DNA from: Ga0077527 sp038144955
Lineage (GTDB): Bacteria > Pseudomonadota > Gammaproteobacteria > Burkholderiales > SG8-41
Direction: 5' to 3'
NCBI GenBank assembly: GCA_038144955.1
Contig: JAYQOT010000024.1
Location: forward strand, 1 to 33,827
DNA length: 33,827 nt
Within the stretch, counting starts at the first letter, position 1, and each line of letters opens with the position of its first letter. Below, one piece after another: positions 1 to 11,565 of this stretch. The position numbers and the translations under genes were made by a program. The notes beneath the pieces are model-generated. The model was not told where the DNA came from. It did not search any database and worked only from the letters and a program-made list of their open reading frames with translations.

Positions 1-273
1 GCGGCGGCGCTGCGCGGCGACACCCTGCACCGGCAGGAGGAATCGCGCTTCCAGCTGCTGATCGAGCGCAACGCGGCACGCGCGCTCGACCTGGCGGTAG
101 CGAACTGGGCAATCCAGCGCGAACCCTATGACGCGCGCATCCTGCTCGAGGCCGCAGTGGCCGCGGGCCGTCGCGATGCCGCACAACCGGTGCTCGACTG
201 GCTGGCGCAGTCGCGCCACGAGGATCCGCGAATAGCCGCACTGGCCGGCAAGCTGCGGGGCGTGCAGCCATGA
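1..273 (+). CDS. C-terminal part of a helical-repeat (TPR-like) protein, 5' end outside window
   Basis: The reading frame is open from the first base to a TGA at 271-273 and gives 90 residues with no start codon that must be used, so the gene begins upstream. The visible part is rich in Ala, Leu and Arg and reads as amphipathic helices (for example the stretch around RALDLAVANWAIQREPYDAR), which resembles a tetratricopeptide-type C terminus. Its stop overlaps the start of the next gene by four bases (ATGA), so the two are translationally coupled and probably act together. No catalytic motif is visible. The TPR assignment is inferred from helix periodicity only; the missing N terminus would decide it. 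Confidence 0.6.
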   Translation, partial: AAALRGDTLHRQEESRFQLLIERNAARALDLAVANWAIQREPYDARILLEAAVAAGRRDAAQPVLDWLAQSRHEDPRIAALAGKLRGVQP

Positions 274-1388
274 GACGCTGGCTGTGGGCAATCCTGCTCT
301 TTGTCGTGTGGCTGCCGGCGCAGGCGCACAAGCCCAGCGATAGCTATCTCGCGCTGAAGGTCGAATCCGCCCGCATCGCCGGGCAGTGGGATATCGCGCT
401 GCGCGATCTCGAATACGCGATCGGCCTCGATGCCGACGGCAACGGCGAAATCACCTGGGGCGAGCTGTCGGCGCGGCATGACGCGCTCGCCGCGTACGCA
501 CTGGCGCGGTTGCAACTCACCGCGGGCGGAAGATCCTGCGCGCTGCGTGCCACCGATCACCTGGTCGATAACCACAGCGACGGCGCCTACGCGGTGCTGC
601 GCTTTGAGGGGGACTGTGCTGCCGCGGGCGCACTGTCAGTCCGCTACGGCCTGTTCTTCGATCTCGATCCCACCCACCGTGGTCTCATCCGCATCGAGGC
701 ACAGGGCGTAACGCAGACAGCGGTGTTTTCCCCGGAACGGGCAGAGCAGTCGTTCGATCTGGCCGCACCGTCGCTGGCCGCGCAGGTATTGACCTATGTG
801 CGCGAAGGCGTATGGCATATCTGGATCGGTTTCGATCATGTGCTGTTCCTGCTGGCCTTGTTGCTGCCTGCGGTATGGCGGCGCGAGGCGGAGCGCTGGA
901 CCGCAGTGCCGCGGTTTGCGCCGGCATTCTGGGAAGTGTTCCGTGTGGTTACTGCATTCACGGTCGCGCATTCGATTACCTTGAGCCTTGCGGCGCTGGG
1001 GGTGATGGCACTGCCGTCGCGGCTGGTCGAATCGGTGATCGCGGCTTCAGTGCTGTTTGCGGCGCTGAACAACCTCTTTCCGCTGTTCAGCGACCGCCGC
1101 TGGCTGATGGCTTTCGGTTTCGGCCTGATTCACGGCTTCGGTTTTGCCTCGGTATTGAGCGATCTTGGCCTGCCGCGGGATGCGCTGGTGTCCTCGTTGC
1201 TGGGATTCAACGTGGGTGTGGAACTGGGACAGCTGGCGATTGTGCTGGTGTTTCTGCCGTTGTCCTACGCGTTGCGCAATACCAAATTCTACGCACGGAT
1301 CGTATTTACGGGCGGTTCGGTGGCCGTGGCGGTGATGGCGGGGTTGTGGCTGGCCGAGCGCGCCCTCAATCTGAAGTTGATGCCTTGA
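270..1388 (+). CDS. HupE/UreJ-type membrane protein with periplasmic EF-hand loop
   Basis: A 372-residue protein. Residues 1-19 form a signal peptide ending AQA, then a soluble, presumably periplasmic domain runs to about residue 175, and several membrane helices follow (about 184-203, 222-246, 254-272, 279-297, 306-333, 343-364). The membrane part has the His/Asp pattern of the HupE/UreJ_2 family: H183-x5-D189-H190, H234 and H288. HupE and UreJ are nickel or cobalt permeases or accessory proteins of hydrogenase and urease; this long subfamily is poorly characterised, so the substrate is unknown. The N-terminal domain carries a textbook calcium loop, DADGNGEITWGE, at residues 54-65. No hydrogenase or urease gene is in the window. 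The ATG overlaps the previous stop by four bases. Confidence 0.85.
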   Translation: MRRWLWAILLFVVWLPAQAHKPSDSYLALKVESARIAGQWDIALRDLEYAIGLDADGNGEITWGELSARHDALAAYALARLQLTAGGRSCALRATDHLVDNHSDGAYAVLRFEGDCAAAGALSVRYGLFFDLDPTHRGLIRIEAQGVTQTAVFSPERAEQSFDLAAPSLAAQVLTYVREGVWHIWIGFDHVLFLLALLLPAVWRREAERWTAVPRFAPAFWEVFRVVTAFTVAHSITLSLAALGVMALPSRLVESVIAASVLFAALNNLFPLFSDRRWLMAFGFGLIHGFGFASVLSDLGLPRDALVSSLLGFNVGVELGQLAIVLVFLPLSYALRNTKFYARIVFTGGSVAVAVMAGLWLAERALNLKLMP

Positions 1389-1410
1389 TCGACGCTAGCG
1401 CGTGAGTACA

Positions 1411-1443
1411 TTAAAAAGGCGTGACGCGGGATCGCGTCACGCC
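1411..1443 (-). terminator. Rho-independent terminator of the first tctC gene
   Basis: A perfect 11-bp stem (arms 1418-1428 and 1433-1443, loop GGAT) is followed on the minus strand by TTTTTAA. It lies 19 bases beyond the stop of the minus-strand tctC gene. The plus strand has no T-run after the stem, so it should mainly stop minus-strand transcription. Confidence 0.88.
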
Positions 1444-1461
1444 CGGCTTGTTGCAGTGGTT

Positions 1462-2436
1462 CTACTTCAGGCTGATCTTGGCTTCCTTGGCCACTTTTTT
1501 CCACTGGATGATTTCGTCGTGGATCTGTTTGCGGAACTGAGCCTGTGAAATCTTGATCGGTGTCGCCGCATAGCTTTGCAGCCACTTCTTGGTGTCGGCT
1601 TCATCGAGCACCGAGTTGATCTCCTTCAGTACACGTGCCATCCGCGGCTGGGGCATGCCGGCAGGCGCTGCAAATCCCCACCAGATGGTGACTGAGTAGC
1701 CGGGAAAACCCGATTCGGCCACAGTCGGCACATCGGGGACGGCTTCACTGCGCTGCGGTGAGCCGACGGCCAGCAATCTCAGCCGTCCGGCGCGCACATG
1801 CGGCAAGGTCTGGGTCACCGAACTGAACATCACTGGCATGTTGCCGGCCATCACGTCGGTCATCGCCGGTCCGCCGCCTTTATACGGTACGTGGACCATC
1901 TTGATCTTGGCGATATTCTTGAACAGTTCGCCGCCGAAATGGTTGATGCCGCCGGTGCCGGTGGAAGCGAAGCTTAGTCCGCCGGGTTTGGCCTTGGCTG
2001 CCGCGACCAGGTCGGCCAGTTTCTTGTACGGACCGTTGGGCCGGACCACCAGGCAGTTGGGCGCGTCGGCCATCAACGCGATCGGATCAAAGGATTTCTC
2101 CACGTCGTAGGGCAGTTCACGCACCGCCGCGTTGAGCATCCAGGACACCGAGACGAACAGCAAGGTGTGGCCGTCGTTGGGCGATTCGGCCGCGAGCTGG
2201 GCGCCGATGATGCCGCTGCCGCCGCCGCGGTTGTCGATGACGAATTGCTCGCCCATGCGGTCGGAGAGCTTGTTGCCCATGTAGCGGCTGAGGATGTCGT
2301 TGCTGCCGCCGGGCGGGAAGGGCACGATGACCCGGATCGGGCGGTCGGGATAGGCATCTGCGGCAGTGACTGCCGGTGCCGCGGTTGCGGCGACGGCGCC
2401 CGTCAGGGCGTACAGCAACAACTTGTGCAGGTTCAT
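1462..2436 (-). CDS. Bug/TctC-family periplasmic solute-binding protein (orphan)
   Basis: A 324-residue secreted binding protein. The start at 2436 is chosen because GAGGAGAAA precedes it at good spacing and the next residues (MNLHKLLLYALTGAVAA) form a signal peptide ending near TAA at about residue 25; longer in-frame readings lack a signal. The mature start PDRPIRVIVPFPPGGSNDI and the later DNRGGG and PYKGGGPA segments are hallmark TctC/Bug motifs. Family members bind carboxylates or related small acids in the periplasm, usually for TctAB tripartite transporters, or act as sensors' partners. No tctA or tctB is adjacent, so the partner and ligand are unknown. It ends at a strong terminator and probably has its own promoter in the 171-bp gap upstream. 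Confidence 0.92.
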   Translation of the reverse strand: MNLHKLLLYALTGAVAATAAPAVTAADAYPDRPIRVIVPFPPGGSNDILSRYMGNKLSDRMGEQFVIDNRGGGSGIIGAQLAAESPNDGHTLLFVSVSWMLNAAVRELPYDVEKSFDPIALMADAPNCLVVRPNGPYKKLADLVAAAKAKPGGLSFASTGTGGINHFGGELFKNIAKIKMVHVPYKGGGPAMTDVMAGNMPVMFSSVTQTLPHVRAGRLRLLAVGSPQRSEAVPDVPTVAESGFPGYSVTIWWGFAAPAGMPQPRMARVLKEINSVLDEADTKKWLQSYAATPIKISQAQFRKQIHDEIIQWKKVAKEAKISLK

Positions 2437-2476
2437 GCGGTTTCTCCTCGGTTCGGCCATGCGTGATGGCACTGTT

Positions 2477-2504
2477 TTTTTATGGGCGAGTGCGTGCGCG
2501 GCAA
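2477..2504 (-). promoter_or_regulatory. Possible sigma-70 promoter of the first tctC gene
   Basis: On the minus strand TTGCCG (2499-2504) is followed after 16 bases by TAAAAA (2477-2482), 40 bases before the tctC ATG. Each box matches consensus at four of six places. The rest of the 171-bp intergenic stretch (2437-2607) shows no other structure that I can name. Confidence 0.3.
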
Positions 2505-2607
2505 GGGTGGGATACCCCGTTGCAGGGCCGACCGGCTCCGGTAGTGCAGTCCACAGGTTAACACGAAGGACCAAGGGGTGGACACCCTCGGTGCGGGATG
2601 GGGAATT

Positions 2608-2952
2608 TCAGCCGTGGCGGTTACGGCTGTCGGCGGGTGCCTGGGCGCGTTCGTTCATGCCGTAATCGCGGATCACTGATGTCACCCGCAGGCGGTAGTT
2701 GCTGAAGATGCCGTCGCGTCCCCGAGCCTGAGCGGCACGGTGCTGTTCCAGTGCGCGCCAGCGCGCGACCGCGGCCTCGTCACGGAATACCGACAGCGAC
2801 AGGATCTTCCCCGGATCGGTCAGGCTCTGAAAGCGTTCGATGGAAATGAAGCCCTCCACCTGCTCGAGCAGCGGGCGCAGTTGTGCGGCGAGGTCGAGGT
2901 AGTCCTGTTTGCGGCCCTCGGCCGGCCAGACTTCGAAAATGACTGCGATCAC
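2608..2952 (-). CDS. Antibiotic biosynthesis monooxygenase (ABM) domain protein
   Basis: A 114-residue single-domain protein starting at a GTG. The opening IAVIFEVWPAEGRKQDYLDL, the middle GFISIERF with a following LSLSVF strand, and the W-R-A-L-E-x-H pattern (around residues 65-72) fit the dimeric ferredoxin-like ABM fold. Members include heme-degrading and quinol-forming monooxygenases but most are uncharacterised; nothing here fixes a substrate. It starts 11 bases after the stop of the SDR gene and has only a weak ribosome-binding site, so it is probably translated by coupling as the last gene of the hpnC-hpnD-SDR-ABM unit. The C-terminal tail after about residue 97 is polar and probably disordered. 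Confidence 0.8.
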   Translation of the reverse strand: MIAVIFEVWPAEGRKQDYLDLAAQLRPLLEQVEGFISIERFQSLTDPGKILSLSVFRDEAAVARWRALEQHRAAQARGRDGIFSNYRLRVTSVIRDYGMNERAQAPADSRNRHG

Positions 2953-2963
2953 AGCCGAGATGC

Positions 2964-3719
2964 CTAGAACGCGTAGCGACGCATGCCGCCGTCGACGGGG
3001 ATCACCGTCCCGGTGACGTAGCTGCCGCGCGGGGACGCCAGGAACACCGCCATCGCCGCAATCTCGGTCGGTTCGCCGTAGCGGCCGACCGGGATTTCGT
3101 TCTGTTCTTCATGAGCGCGGAACTCGGCGGAATATTTGCGGCGGATCTGTTCGCTCATGATGCGCCCCGGTGCCAGGCAGTTCACGGTGATGCCGTGTTT
3201 GCCGACGCTGCGGGAGAGGCCCTTGGACCAGCCGTGGATCGCAGCCTTGGCCGGCGTCGCGGCGAGCAGGGAGTCAGGCTCGGACTTGCCGGACAGGTTG
3301 ATCACGCGCCCCCATTTGTTTTGGATCATGCCAGGCAGCACGGCGTGGGTGAGCTGGCGCACGCGCACGAAGTTCAGCGTCATCACGCTTTCCCATTCTT
3401 CCTCGGGCGCATCGACCGGTATTGCCGGGCGGCTACCGCCAGCACTGTTGATCAGGATGTCGATGCGGCCCAGCGCCGCCAGCGCGGCATCGGCAAGTTT
3501 CTGTGGAGCGCCGTCCTGCATGATGTCGGATTCGACGATGGCAGGGGCCGCGCCGCCGGCGGCAGTGATTTCCTGCGCCAATTCAGTCAGCAGGCTTTTG
3601 CGGCGCGCGGCGATGCACACCTTCACGCCCTCGGCGGCGAGCATGCCGGCAATGCAGCGGCCTATGCCCTGGCTGGCGCCAGTGACCAGCGCGGTCTTTC
3701 CCTTCAGTTGCAGATCCAT
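2964..3719 (-). CDS. SDR-family oxidoreductase lacking the catalytic tyrosine
   Basis: A 251-residue classical-length short-chain dehydrogenase. The cofactor loop TGASQGIG is at residues 13-20, the NSAGG motif at 91-95, the structural Asn at 116 (TLNFVRV) and the C-terminal PVDGG at 241-245. The catalytic YxxxK is broken: Lys158 is present (ATPAKAAI) but the tyrosine position is Ala154. The ATG at 3719 is preceded by GGAGGA at eight bases. The gene follows hpnD by 16 bases and precedes the ABM gene by 11, so it belongs to the same operon. Possible roles are an unusual reductase, an isomerase or a structural subunit; participation in hopanoid or squalene formation is suggested only by position. 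Confidence 0.88.
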   Translation of the reverse strand: MDLQLKGKTALVTGASQGIGRCIAGMLAAEGVKVCIAARRKSLLTELAQEITAAGGAAPAIVESDIMQDGAPQKLADAALAALGRIDILINSAGGSRPAIPVDAPEEEWESVMTLNFVRVRQLTHAVLPGMIQNKWGRVINLSGKSEPDSLLAATPAKAAIHGWSKGLSRSVGKHGITVNCLAPGRIMSEQIRRKYSAEFRAHEEQNEIPVGRYGEPTEIAAMAVFLASPRGSYVTGTVIPVDGGMRRYAF

Positions 3720-3735
3720 CGAGCGACTTCCTCCG

Positions 3736-4572
3736 TTATCCCCTGATCCAGGTTTTCCAGGCTATCCATAATTTGCGCAGCGGGGTCAGCACCGTGCGGT
3801 GGGTGAGCACGCGACAGCCGTCGGCGCGGATTTCCTCGAGCAGCGTGCGATAGATGGCCGACATGATCAACCCCGGCAGCTGTGCCTTGCGGTCCTGCGC
3901 CGGCAGCTGGGCGTGGGCCCGCTCGTAAACCGCCAGCGCGCGCTCGACCTGTTCCTGCATCAGCGCACGGAATGCTGGACTGTCCTGGCCGTGGATGATC
4001 TGCGAGGCATCGACGCCGTGGCGTGCCAGTTCGTCGAGCGGCAGATAGACACGGTTGCGCCGCGCATCTTCGCCGACGTCGCGGATGATATTGGTCAACT
4101 GGAAGGCGAGGCCGAGGTCAGCGGCGTAGCCGAGGGTGCGTTCGTCGCTGTAGCCGAAGATACGGGCGGACATCAGCCCGACGATGCCCGCGACCTTGTG
4201 GCAATAGACTTTCAGGGTTTCGTAATCGGGATAACGGTTGTATTCGAGATCCATCGCCATGCCGTCGATGACCGCCAGCAGTTGTTCTTCGCTGATACCG
4301 TAGGGGGCGATCACCTCGGCCAGCGCGCGGGTGACCGGATGTTGCGGACTGCCTGCGTAGAGTCGATTCACCTCTTCGCGCCACCAGACGAGCTTGGTGC
4401 GGGCGACGCCGGGATCGGTGCACTCGTCGACGACGTCGTCGACTTCGCGGCAGTAGGCGTAGAGCGCGGTGATGGCTCGGCGGCGCTCAGGTGGCAGGAA
4501 CAGGAAGCTGTAATAGAAGCTCGATCCGCTGGCGGCTGCCTTGTCCTGGCAGTATTGGTGCGGATCGATCAT
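3736..4572 (-). CDS. hpnD: Presqualene diphosphate synthase HpnD
   Basis: A 278-residue member of the squalene/phytoene synthase family. HpnD condenses two farnesyl diphosphates to presqualene diphosphate, the first step of the bacterial HpnCDE path to squalene for hopanoids. Both magnesium-binding aspartate motifs are present: DDVVDE at residues 45-50 and RDVGED at 164-169, the second within the typical LTNIIRDVGEDARRNRVYLP block. Its ATG overlaps the stop of hpnC by four bases, so the two enzymes are coupled. The hpnD/hpnC pairing and the sequence style favour HpnD over a phytoene synthase (CrtB). No hpnE or squalene-hopene cyclase gene is in the window. Confidence 0.9.
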   Translation of the reverse strand: MIDPHQYCQDKAAASGSSFYYSFLFLPPERRRAITALYAYCREVDDVVDECTDPGVARTKLVWWREEVNRLYAGSPQHPVTRALAEVIAPYGISEEQLLAVIDGMAMDLEYNRYPDYETLKVYCHKVAGIVGLMSARIFGYSDERTLGYAADLGLAFQLTNIIRDVGEDARRNRVYLPLDELARHGVDASQIIHGQDSPAFRALMQEQVERALAVYERAHAQLPAQDRKAQLPGLIMSAIYRTLLEEIRADGCRVLTHRTVLTPLRKLWIAWKTWIRG

Positions 4573-5378
4573 GGCAGCAGCGAGCGGGCCAGCATCAGCA
4601 CCCAGTCAGCCCTGGTCAGCACTGGGCGGTGGCGGAACACGTCGCCCTGTACCGCGCTGATTTTTTCGAGTATGCGGTCGCCGCCGGCGATGATCATGCG
4701 CATTTCCAGACCGATGCGACCTTCCAGTGTGCGACCCAGCGGTTTCCCGGAATAGAGCAGTTCGCGGGTGCGGGTGACCTGGAACTGCATGAATGCCTGC
4801 CATTCGCCACCCGTATCGGCGCCGGCGATCTGTTTCTCGGTGATGCCATATTGCTGCATTTCGTCCTGAGGGAAATAAACCCGGTTTTTCTGCCAGTCGA
4901 TGGCCACATCCTGCCAGAAATTGATCAGTTGCAGGCTGGAGCAGATGGCGTCGGATTGGCGCAGGCTGGTTTCCGCGGCGGCACCGTAAAGCACCAGCAA
5001 CAGTCTTCCCACCGGGTTGGCGGAGCGCCGGCAATAGTCGAGCACTTCGGCGTAATCGGCATAACGTTTCTTGGTTACGTCCTGCGCGAAGGCCGACAGC
5101 AGGTCGTGAAACAACGTGATCGGCAGGTCATGTTCGCGGATCGTGGCAGCCAGTTCGGCGAACCAGGGAATGCCCGGTGTTTCGCCATGTTCGATGCGCT
5201 GCAGTTCGCGGGTGAAGCCGGCCAATTGCGCGAGGCGCTGCTCGTCTGGAAGGTCTCCCTCGTCGGCGAAATCGTCGGCTTCGCGGGCGAAGCGGTAAAT
5301 CAGGGCAACCGGGCGCCGCAGACGGGCCGGCAGCAAAAAAGACGCCACCGGAAAATTTTCGTAATGATCGACTGCCAC
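4569..5378 (-). CDS. hpnC: Hydroxysqualene synthase HpnC
   Basis: A 269-residue squalene/phytoene synthase relative. HpnC converts presqualene diphosphate to hydroxysqualene. The start HYENFPVASFLLP is characteristic of HpnC, and the two acidic motifs are visible as DDFAD (residues 35-39) and QDVAID (156-161, followed by WQKNRVYFP). The start codon is GTG; no better ATG exists and the family N terminus begins here. The ribosome-binding site is weak. It is the first gene of the minus-strand operon and is divergent from tRNA-Leu. Confidence 0.9.
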   Translation of the reverse strand: MAVDHYENFPVASFLLPARLRRPVALIYRFAREADDFADEGDLPDEQRLAQLAGFTRELQRIEHGETPGIPWFAELAATIREHDLPITLFHDLLSAFAQDVTKKRYADYAEVLDYCRRSANPVGRLLLVLYGAAAETSLRQSDAICSSLQLINFWQDVAIDWQKNRVYFPQDEMQQYGITEKQIAGADTGGEWQAFMQFQVTRTRELLYSGKPLGRTLEGRIGLEMRMIIAGGDRILEKISAVQGDVFRHRPVLTRADWVLMLARSLLP

Positions 5379-5466
5379 GGGTTCCGGAAAAGAAGAATGC
5401 CATCAAAGGCTTGGCGTGTGGATGACCTCCGGAATGCGGCCCCGGGGCCATGTCGCAGTGAGGGCA

Positions 5467-5479
5467 ATTATATTACAAT
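5467..5479. promoter_or_regulatory. AT-rich divergent promoter core between hpnC and tRNA-Leu
   Basis: In the 160-bp divergent gap an AT-rich patch carries a perfect minus-strand TATAAT (5467-5472) facing hpnC and a plus-strand TACAAT (5474-5479) facing tRNA-Leu. Neither has a good -35 at normal spacing. An imperfect inverted repeat (TCCGGC...TTCC / GGAAGC...GCCGGA, about 5491-5525) lies just before the tRNA. Confidence 0.4.
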
Positions 5480-5538
5480 CAAGGGGTTGCGTCCGGCTTC
5501 CGGAATTGTGGAAGCAGGCCGGAACCCGATGTTGCAGC

Positions 5539-5623
<85 letters not shown>

Positions 5624-5659
5624 GACCGGCGGCAGATCAACTTAACAGGGAATATTGTG

Positions 5660-6970
5660 ATGCAAGCGAATTTGGAAACGCTGGGCAGTCTCCAGCGCAA
5701 GCTGAACGTGGCAGTGCCGATGGCGGAAATCGACAGCGAGATCGAGTCGCGCCTGAAGCGCTTGTCGCGCACCGTAAAAATGGCCGGATTCCGGCCCGGC
5801 AAGGTACCGTTCAAGGTCGTGGAGCAGCAATTCGGCCTGCAGGTCCGCCAGGAAGTCATCGGCGATACCCTACAGAAATCCTTCGGCGATGCCGTTAAGG
5901 AACAAAAGCTGCGGGTAGCGGGTTATCCCAAGTTTGACGCGACACCGCCTGCAGATGGTGCGCAGGATTTCCAGTACAGCGCCACTTTCGAGGTTTATCC
6001 CGAGGTGGTGGTGGGTGACGTTGCGCAGTCGAAGGTAACCCGGCCGTCGCTTGAGGTGTCCGACGCCGACATCGACAAGACAATCGAAATCATGCGCAAG
6101 CAGCGCGTGACTTACGAAACAGTGGAACGCGCCGGCGAAGCCGGTGACCGGGTGATCATGGATTACCGTGGCACCATCGACGGTATCGAATTTGCCGGTG
6201 GCAAGGCCGAGGATCAGGGCGTGGTGCTGGGCGAAGGCCGTTTCCTGCCTGATTTCGAGAAGAATCTACCGGGCATGAAGGCCGGTGAGAAGAAAAGTTT
6301 CGAGGTGAAATTCCCCGATGATTATGCCGGTAAGGAAGTTGCCGGCAAGACTGCGGTGTTTGAAGTCACGGTGAAGTCCGTGGCGGCGCCGAAGCTGCCC
6401 CCGGTGGATGGCGAATTTGCCAAGAGCCTTGGCGTGGCCGACGGCGACCTGGCGAAAATGCGCGCCGATATCCGCGGCAATCTGGAGCGGGAGGTCAAGG
6501 CGCGATTGAAGGCGCGGGTCAAGGAACAGGTGATGGATGCGCTGCTGGCGGCCACCACGCTCGAAGTGCCGAAGTCGCTGATCGATATGGAAGTTGAACG
6601 GCTGCAGCAAATGGCCCGGCAGGATCTGGCAGCGCGCGGCATCCCGGTGCGTGATGACATGCCGCTGCCGGCGGACATGTTCGAGAAGCAAGCGCAGCGC
6701 CGGGTCAGCCTGGGGCTGATCCTGGCCGAAGTGGTGCGCGGGCAGAACCTTCATGCCAAGCCCGACCAGGTGCGCGCGGCCGTGGAAGAACAGGCGCAGA
6801 GCTACGAGCAGCCGCAGGAAGTGGTGAAATGGTTTTACCAGTCCAAGGAACGCCTTGGCGATATTGAGGCCATGGTGCTTGAGGAAAATGTGGTCACCTG
6901 GGCGCTGTCCACGGCGAAAGTCGAAGACAAGTCCGTAACGTTTGACGAACTGATGGGGAACGCTCAATGA
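5660..6970 (+). CDS. tig: Trigger factor, ribosome-bound chaperone
   Basis: A 436-residue protein, close to the 432 of E. coli. Trigger factor binds near the ribosome exit tunnel and shields nascent chains. The ribosome-binding loop GFRPGKVP is at residues 43-50. An FKBP-type peptidyl-prolyl isomerase domain (about 160-245) begins with DRVIMDYRGTIDG and contains LGEGRFLPDFEKNLPGM; the rest forms the helical arms and C-terminal chaperone body. The ATG at 5660 is chosen over upstream in-frame codons inside the tRNA: it is preceded by AGGG at nine bases and matches the family N terminus (MQANLETLGSLQRKL). Its stop overlaps clpP by four bases, the first link of the conserved tig-clpP-clpX-lon cluster. 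Confidence 0.98.
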   Translation: MQANLETLGSLQRKLNVAVPMAEIDSEIESRLKRLSRTVKMAGFRPGKVPFKVVEQQFGLQVRQEVIGDTLQKSFGDAVKEQKLRVAGYPKFDATPPADGAQDFQYSATFEVYPEVVVGDVAQSKVTRPSLEVSDADIDKTIEIMRKQRVTYETVERAGEAGDRVIMDYRGTIDGIEFAGGKAEDQGVVLGEGRFLPDFEKNLPGMKAGEKKSFEVKFPDDYAGKEVAGKTAVFEVTVKSVAAPKLPPVDGEFAKSLGVADGDLAKMRADIRGNLEREVKARLKARVKEQVMDALLAATTLEVPKSLIDMEVERLQQMARQDLAARGIPVRDDMPLPADMFEKQAQRRVSLGLILAEVVRGQNLHAKPDQVRAAVEEQAQSYEQPQEVVKWFYQSKERLGDIEAMVLEENVVTWALSTAKVEDKSVTFDELMGNAQ

Positions 6971-7614
6971 GACGCAATTTCGAGCCGCAAGGGATGATGG
7001 AGCCGCAGGGGCTGGGCCTGATCCCGATGGTCATCGAGCAGAGCGGCCGCGGCGAGCGTGCCTACGACATCTATTCGCGGCTGTTGAAGGAGCGGGTGGT
7101 GTTCCTGGTGGGGCCGGTGACCGAGGTCACTGCCAATCTGATCGTCGCCCAGCTGCTGTTCCTGGAATCAGAGAATCCCGACAAGGACATCTCCTTCTAC
7201 ATCAACTCCCCGGGTGGATCGGTTTCCGCCGGCCTGGCGATCTACGACACCATGCAGTTCATCAAGCCCGACGTGTCCACGCTGTGCGTGGGTCAGGCGG
7301 CGAGCATGGGTGCGCTGCTGTTGACCGCCGGGGCCAAGGGCAAGCGCTACTGCCTGCCCAACTCACGGGTGATGATCCACCAGCCGATGGGCGGATTCCA
7401 GGGCCAGGCATCGGACATTGAGATCCATGCCAAGGAAATCCTCTATCTCAAGGGCAAGCTCAACGAGATCATGGCCAAACATACCGGTCAGAAGATCGAT
7501 ATCATCGAGAAAGATACGGACCGCGACAACTTTCTTTCCGCCGAACAGGCTGTAAACTACGGTCTGGCCGACAAGGTGCTGGTAAGCCGCGGCGATACTG
7601 GCGGCGGCGCGTAA
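6967..7614 (+). CDS. clpP: ATP-dependent Clp protease proteolytic subunit
   Basis: A 215-residue serine protease that forms the two-ring, 14-subunit barrel fed by ClpX or ClpA. The catalytic triad is complete: Ser113 in GQAASMGA, His138 in MIHQP, and Asp187 in DTDRDNF, each two places later than in E. coli. A short N-terminal propeptide (MRRNFEPQGMMEPQ) precedes the conserved GLIPMVIEQSGRGERAYDIY. The ATG lies in the ATGA overlap with tig, so translation is coupled. clpX follows after 40 bases. Confidence 0.98.
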   Translation: MRRNFEPQGMMEPQGLGLIPMVIEQSGRGERAYDIYSRLLKERVVFLVGPVTEVTANLIVAQLLFLESENPDKDISFYINSPGGSVSAGLAIYDTMQFIKPDVSTLCVGQAASMGALLLTAGAKGKRYCLPNSRVMIHQPMGGFQGQASDIEIHAKEILYLKGKLNEIMAKHTGQKIDIIEKDTDRDNFLSAEQAVNYGLADKVLVSRGDTGGGA

Positions 7615-7654
7615 CAGGGACTGGATTGGTGACTGACAGCGAAAGGTTGCAGGG

Positions 7655-8923
<1,269 letters not shown>

Positions 8924-9008
8924 CCGGAGTACAGGCGCAGTTGGCCTGGTATCCGCGGTGGACGGAACGGCAGGGCTGTCGCCGCTGTCCACAGTATTGT
9001 TACGCCGG

Positions 9009-9032
9009 CTTGAAGTGGCCGGCCACGCCCCA
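9009..9032 (+). promoter_or_regulatory. Heat-shock (sigma-32) promoter of lon, with palindromic spacer
   Basis: CTTGAA (9009-9014) and CCCCA (9028-9032) are separated by 13 bases, matching the sigma-32 consensus CTTGAA-N13-17-CCCCATnT except that the final T is A. The site is 36 bases before the lon ATG, giving a leader of about 25 bases. lon is a classic sigma-32 gene. The spacer contains GTGGCCGGCCAC (9015-9026), a perfect 12-bp palindrome. Confidence 0.72.
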
Positions 9033-9067
9033 AGCTGACTAGAAGTCGACCCCACCAGGAAAAACCC

Positions 9068-11476
<2,409 letters not shown>

Positions 11477-11506
11477 GCGCGGCTGCGGCTTGCCGTGCTG
11501 GAAATC

Positions 11507-11540
11507 AGGGCCGGGTTGGGCTAAAATCCGGCCCTTTGTT
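11507..11540 (+). terminator. Probable terminator of lon, overlapping a possible tRNA promoter
   Basis: An 8-bp stem AGGGCCGG/CCGGCCCT (11507-11514 and 11528-11535) with a 13-base loop is followed by TTGTT, 30 bases after the lon stop. The loop contains TAAAAT (11522-11527), which could also serve as the -10 box for the tRNA-Val/tRNA-Asp unit. Confidence 0.5.
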
Positions 11541-11565
11541 CGGGCGGGTATGCAGCACGAATGCG

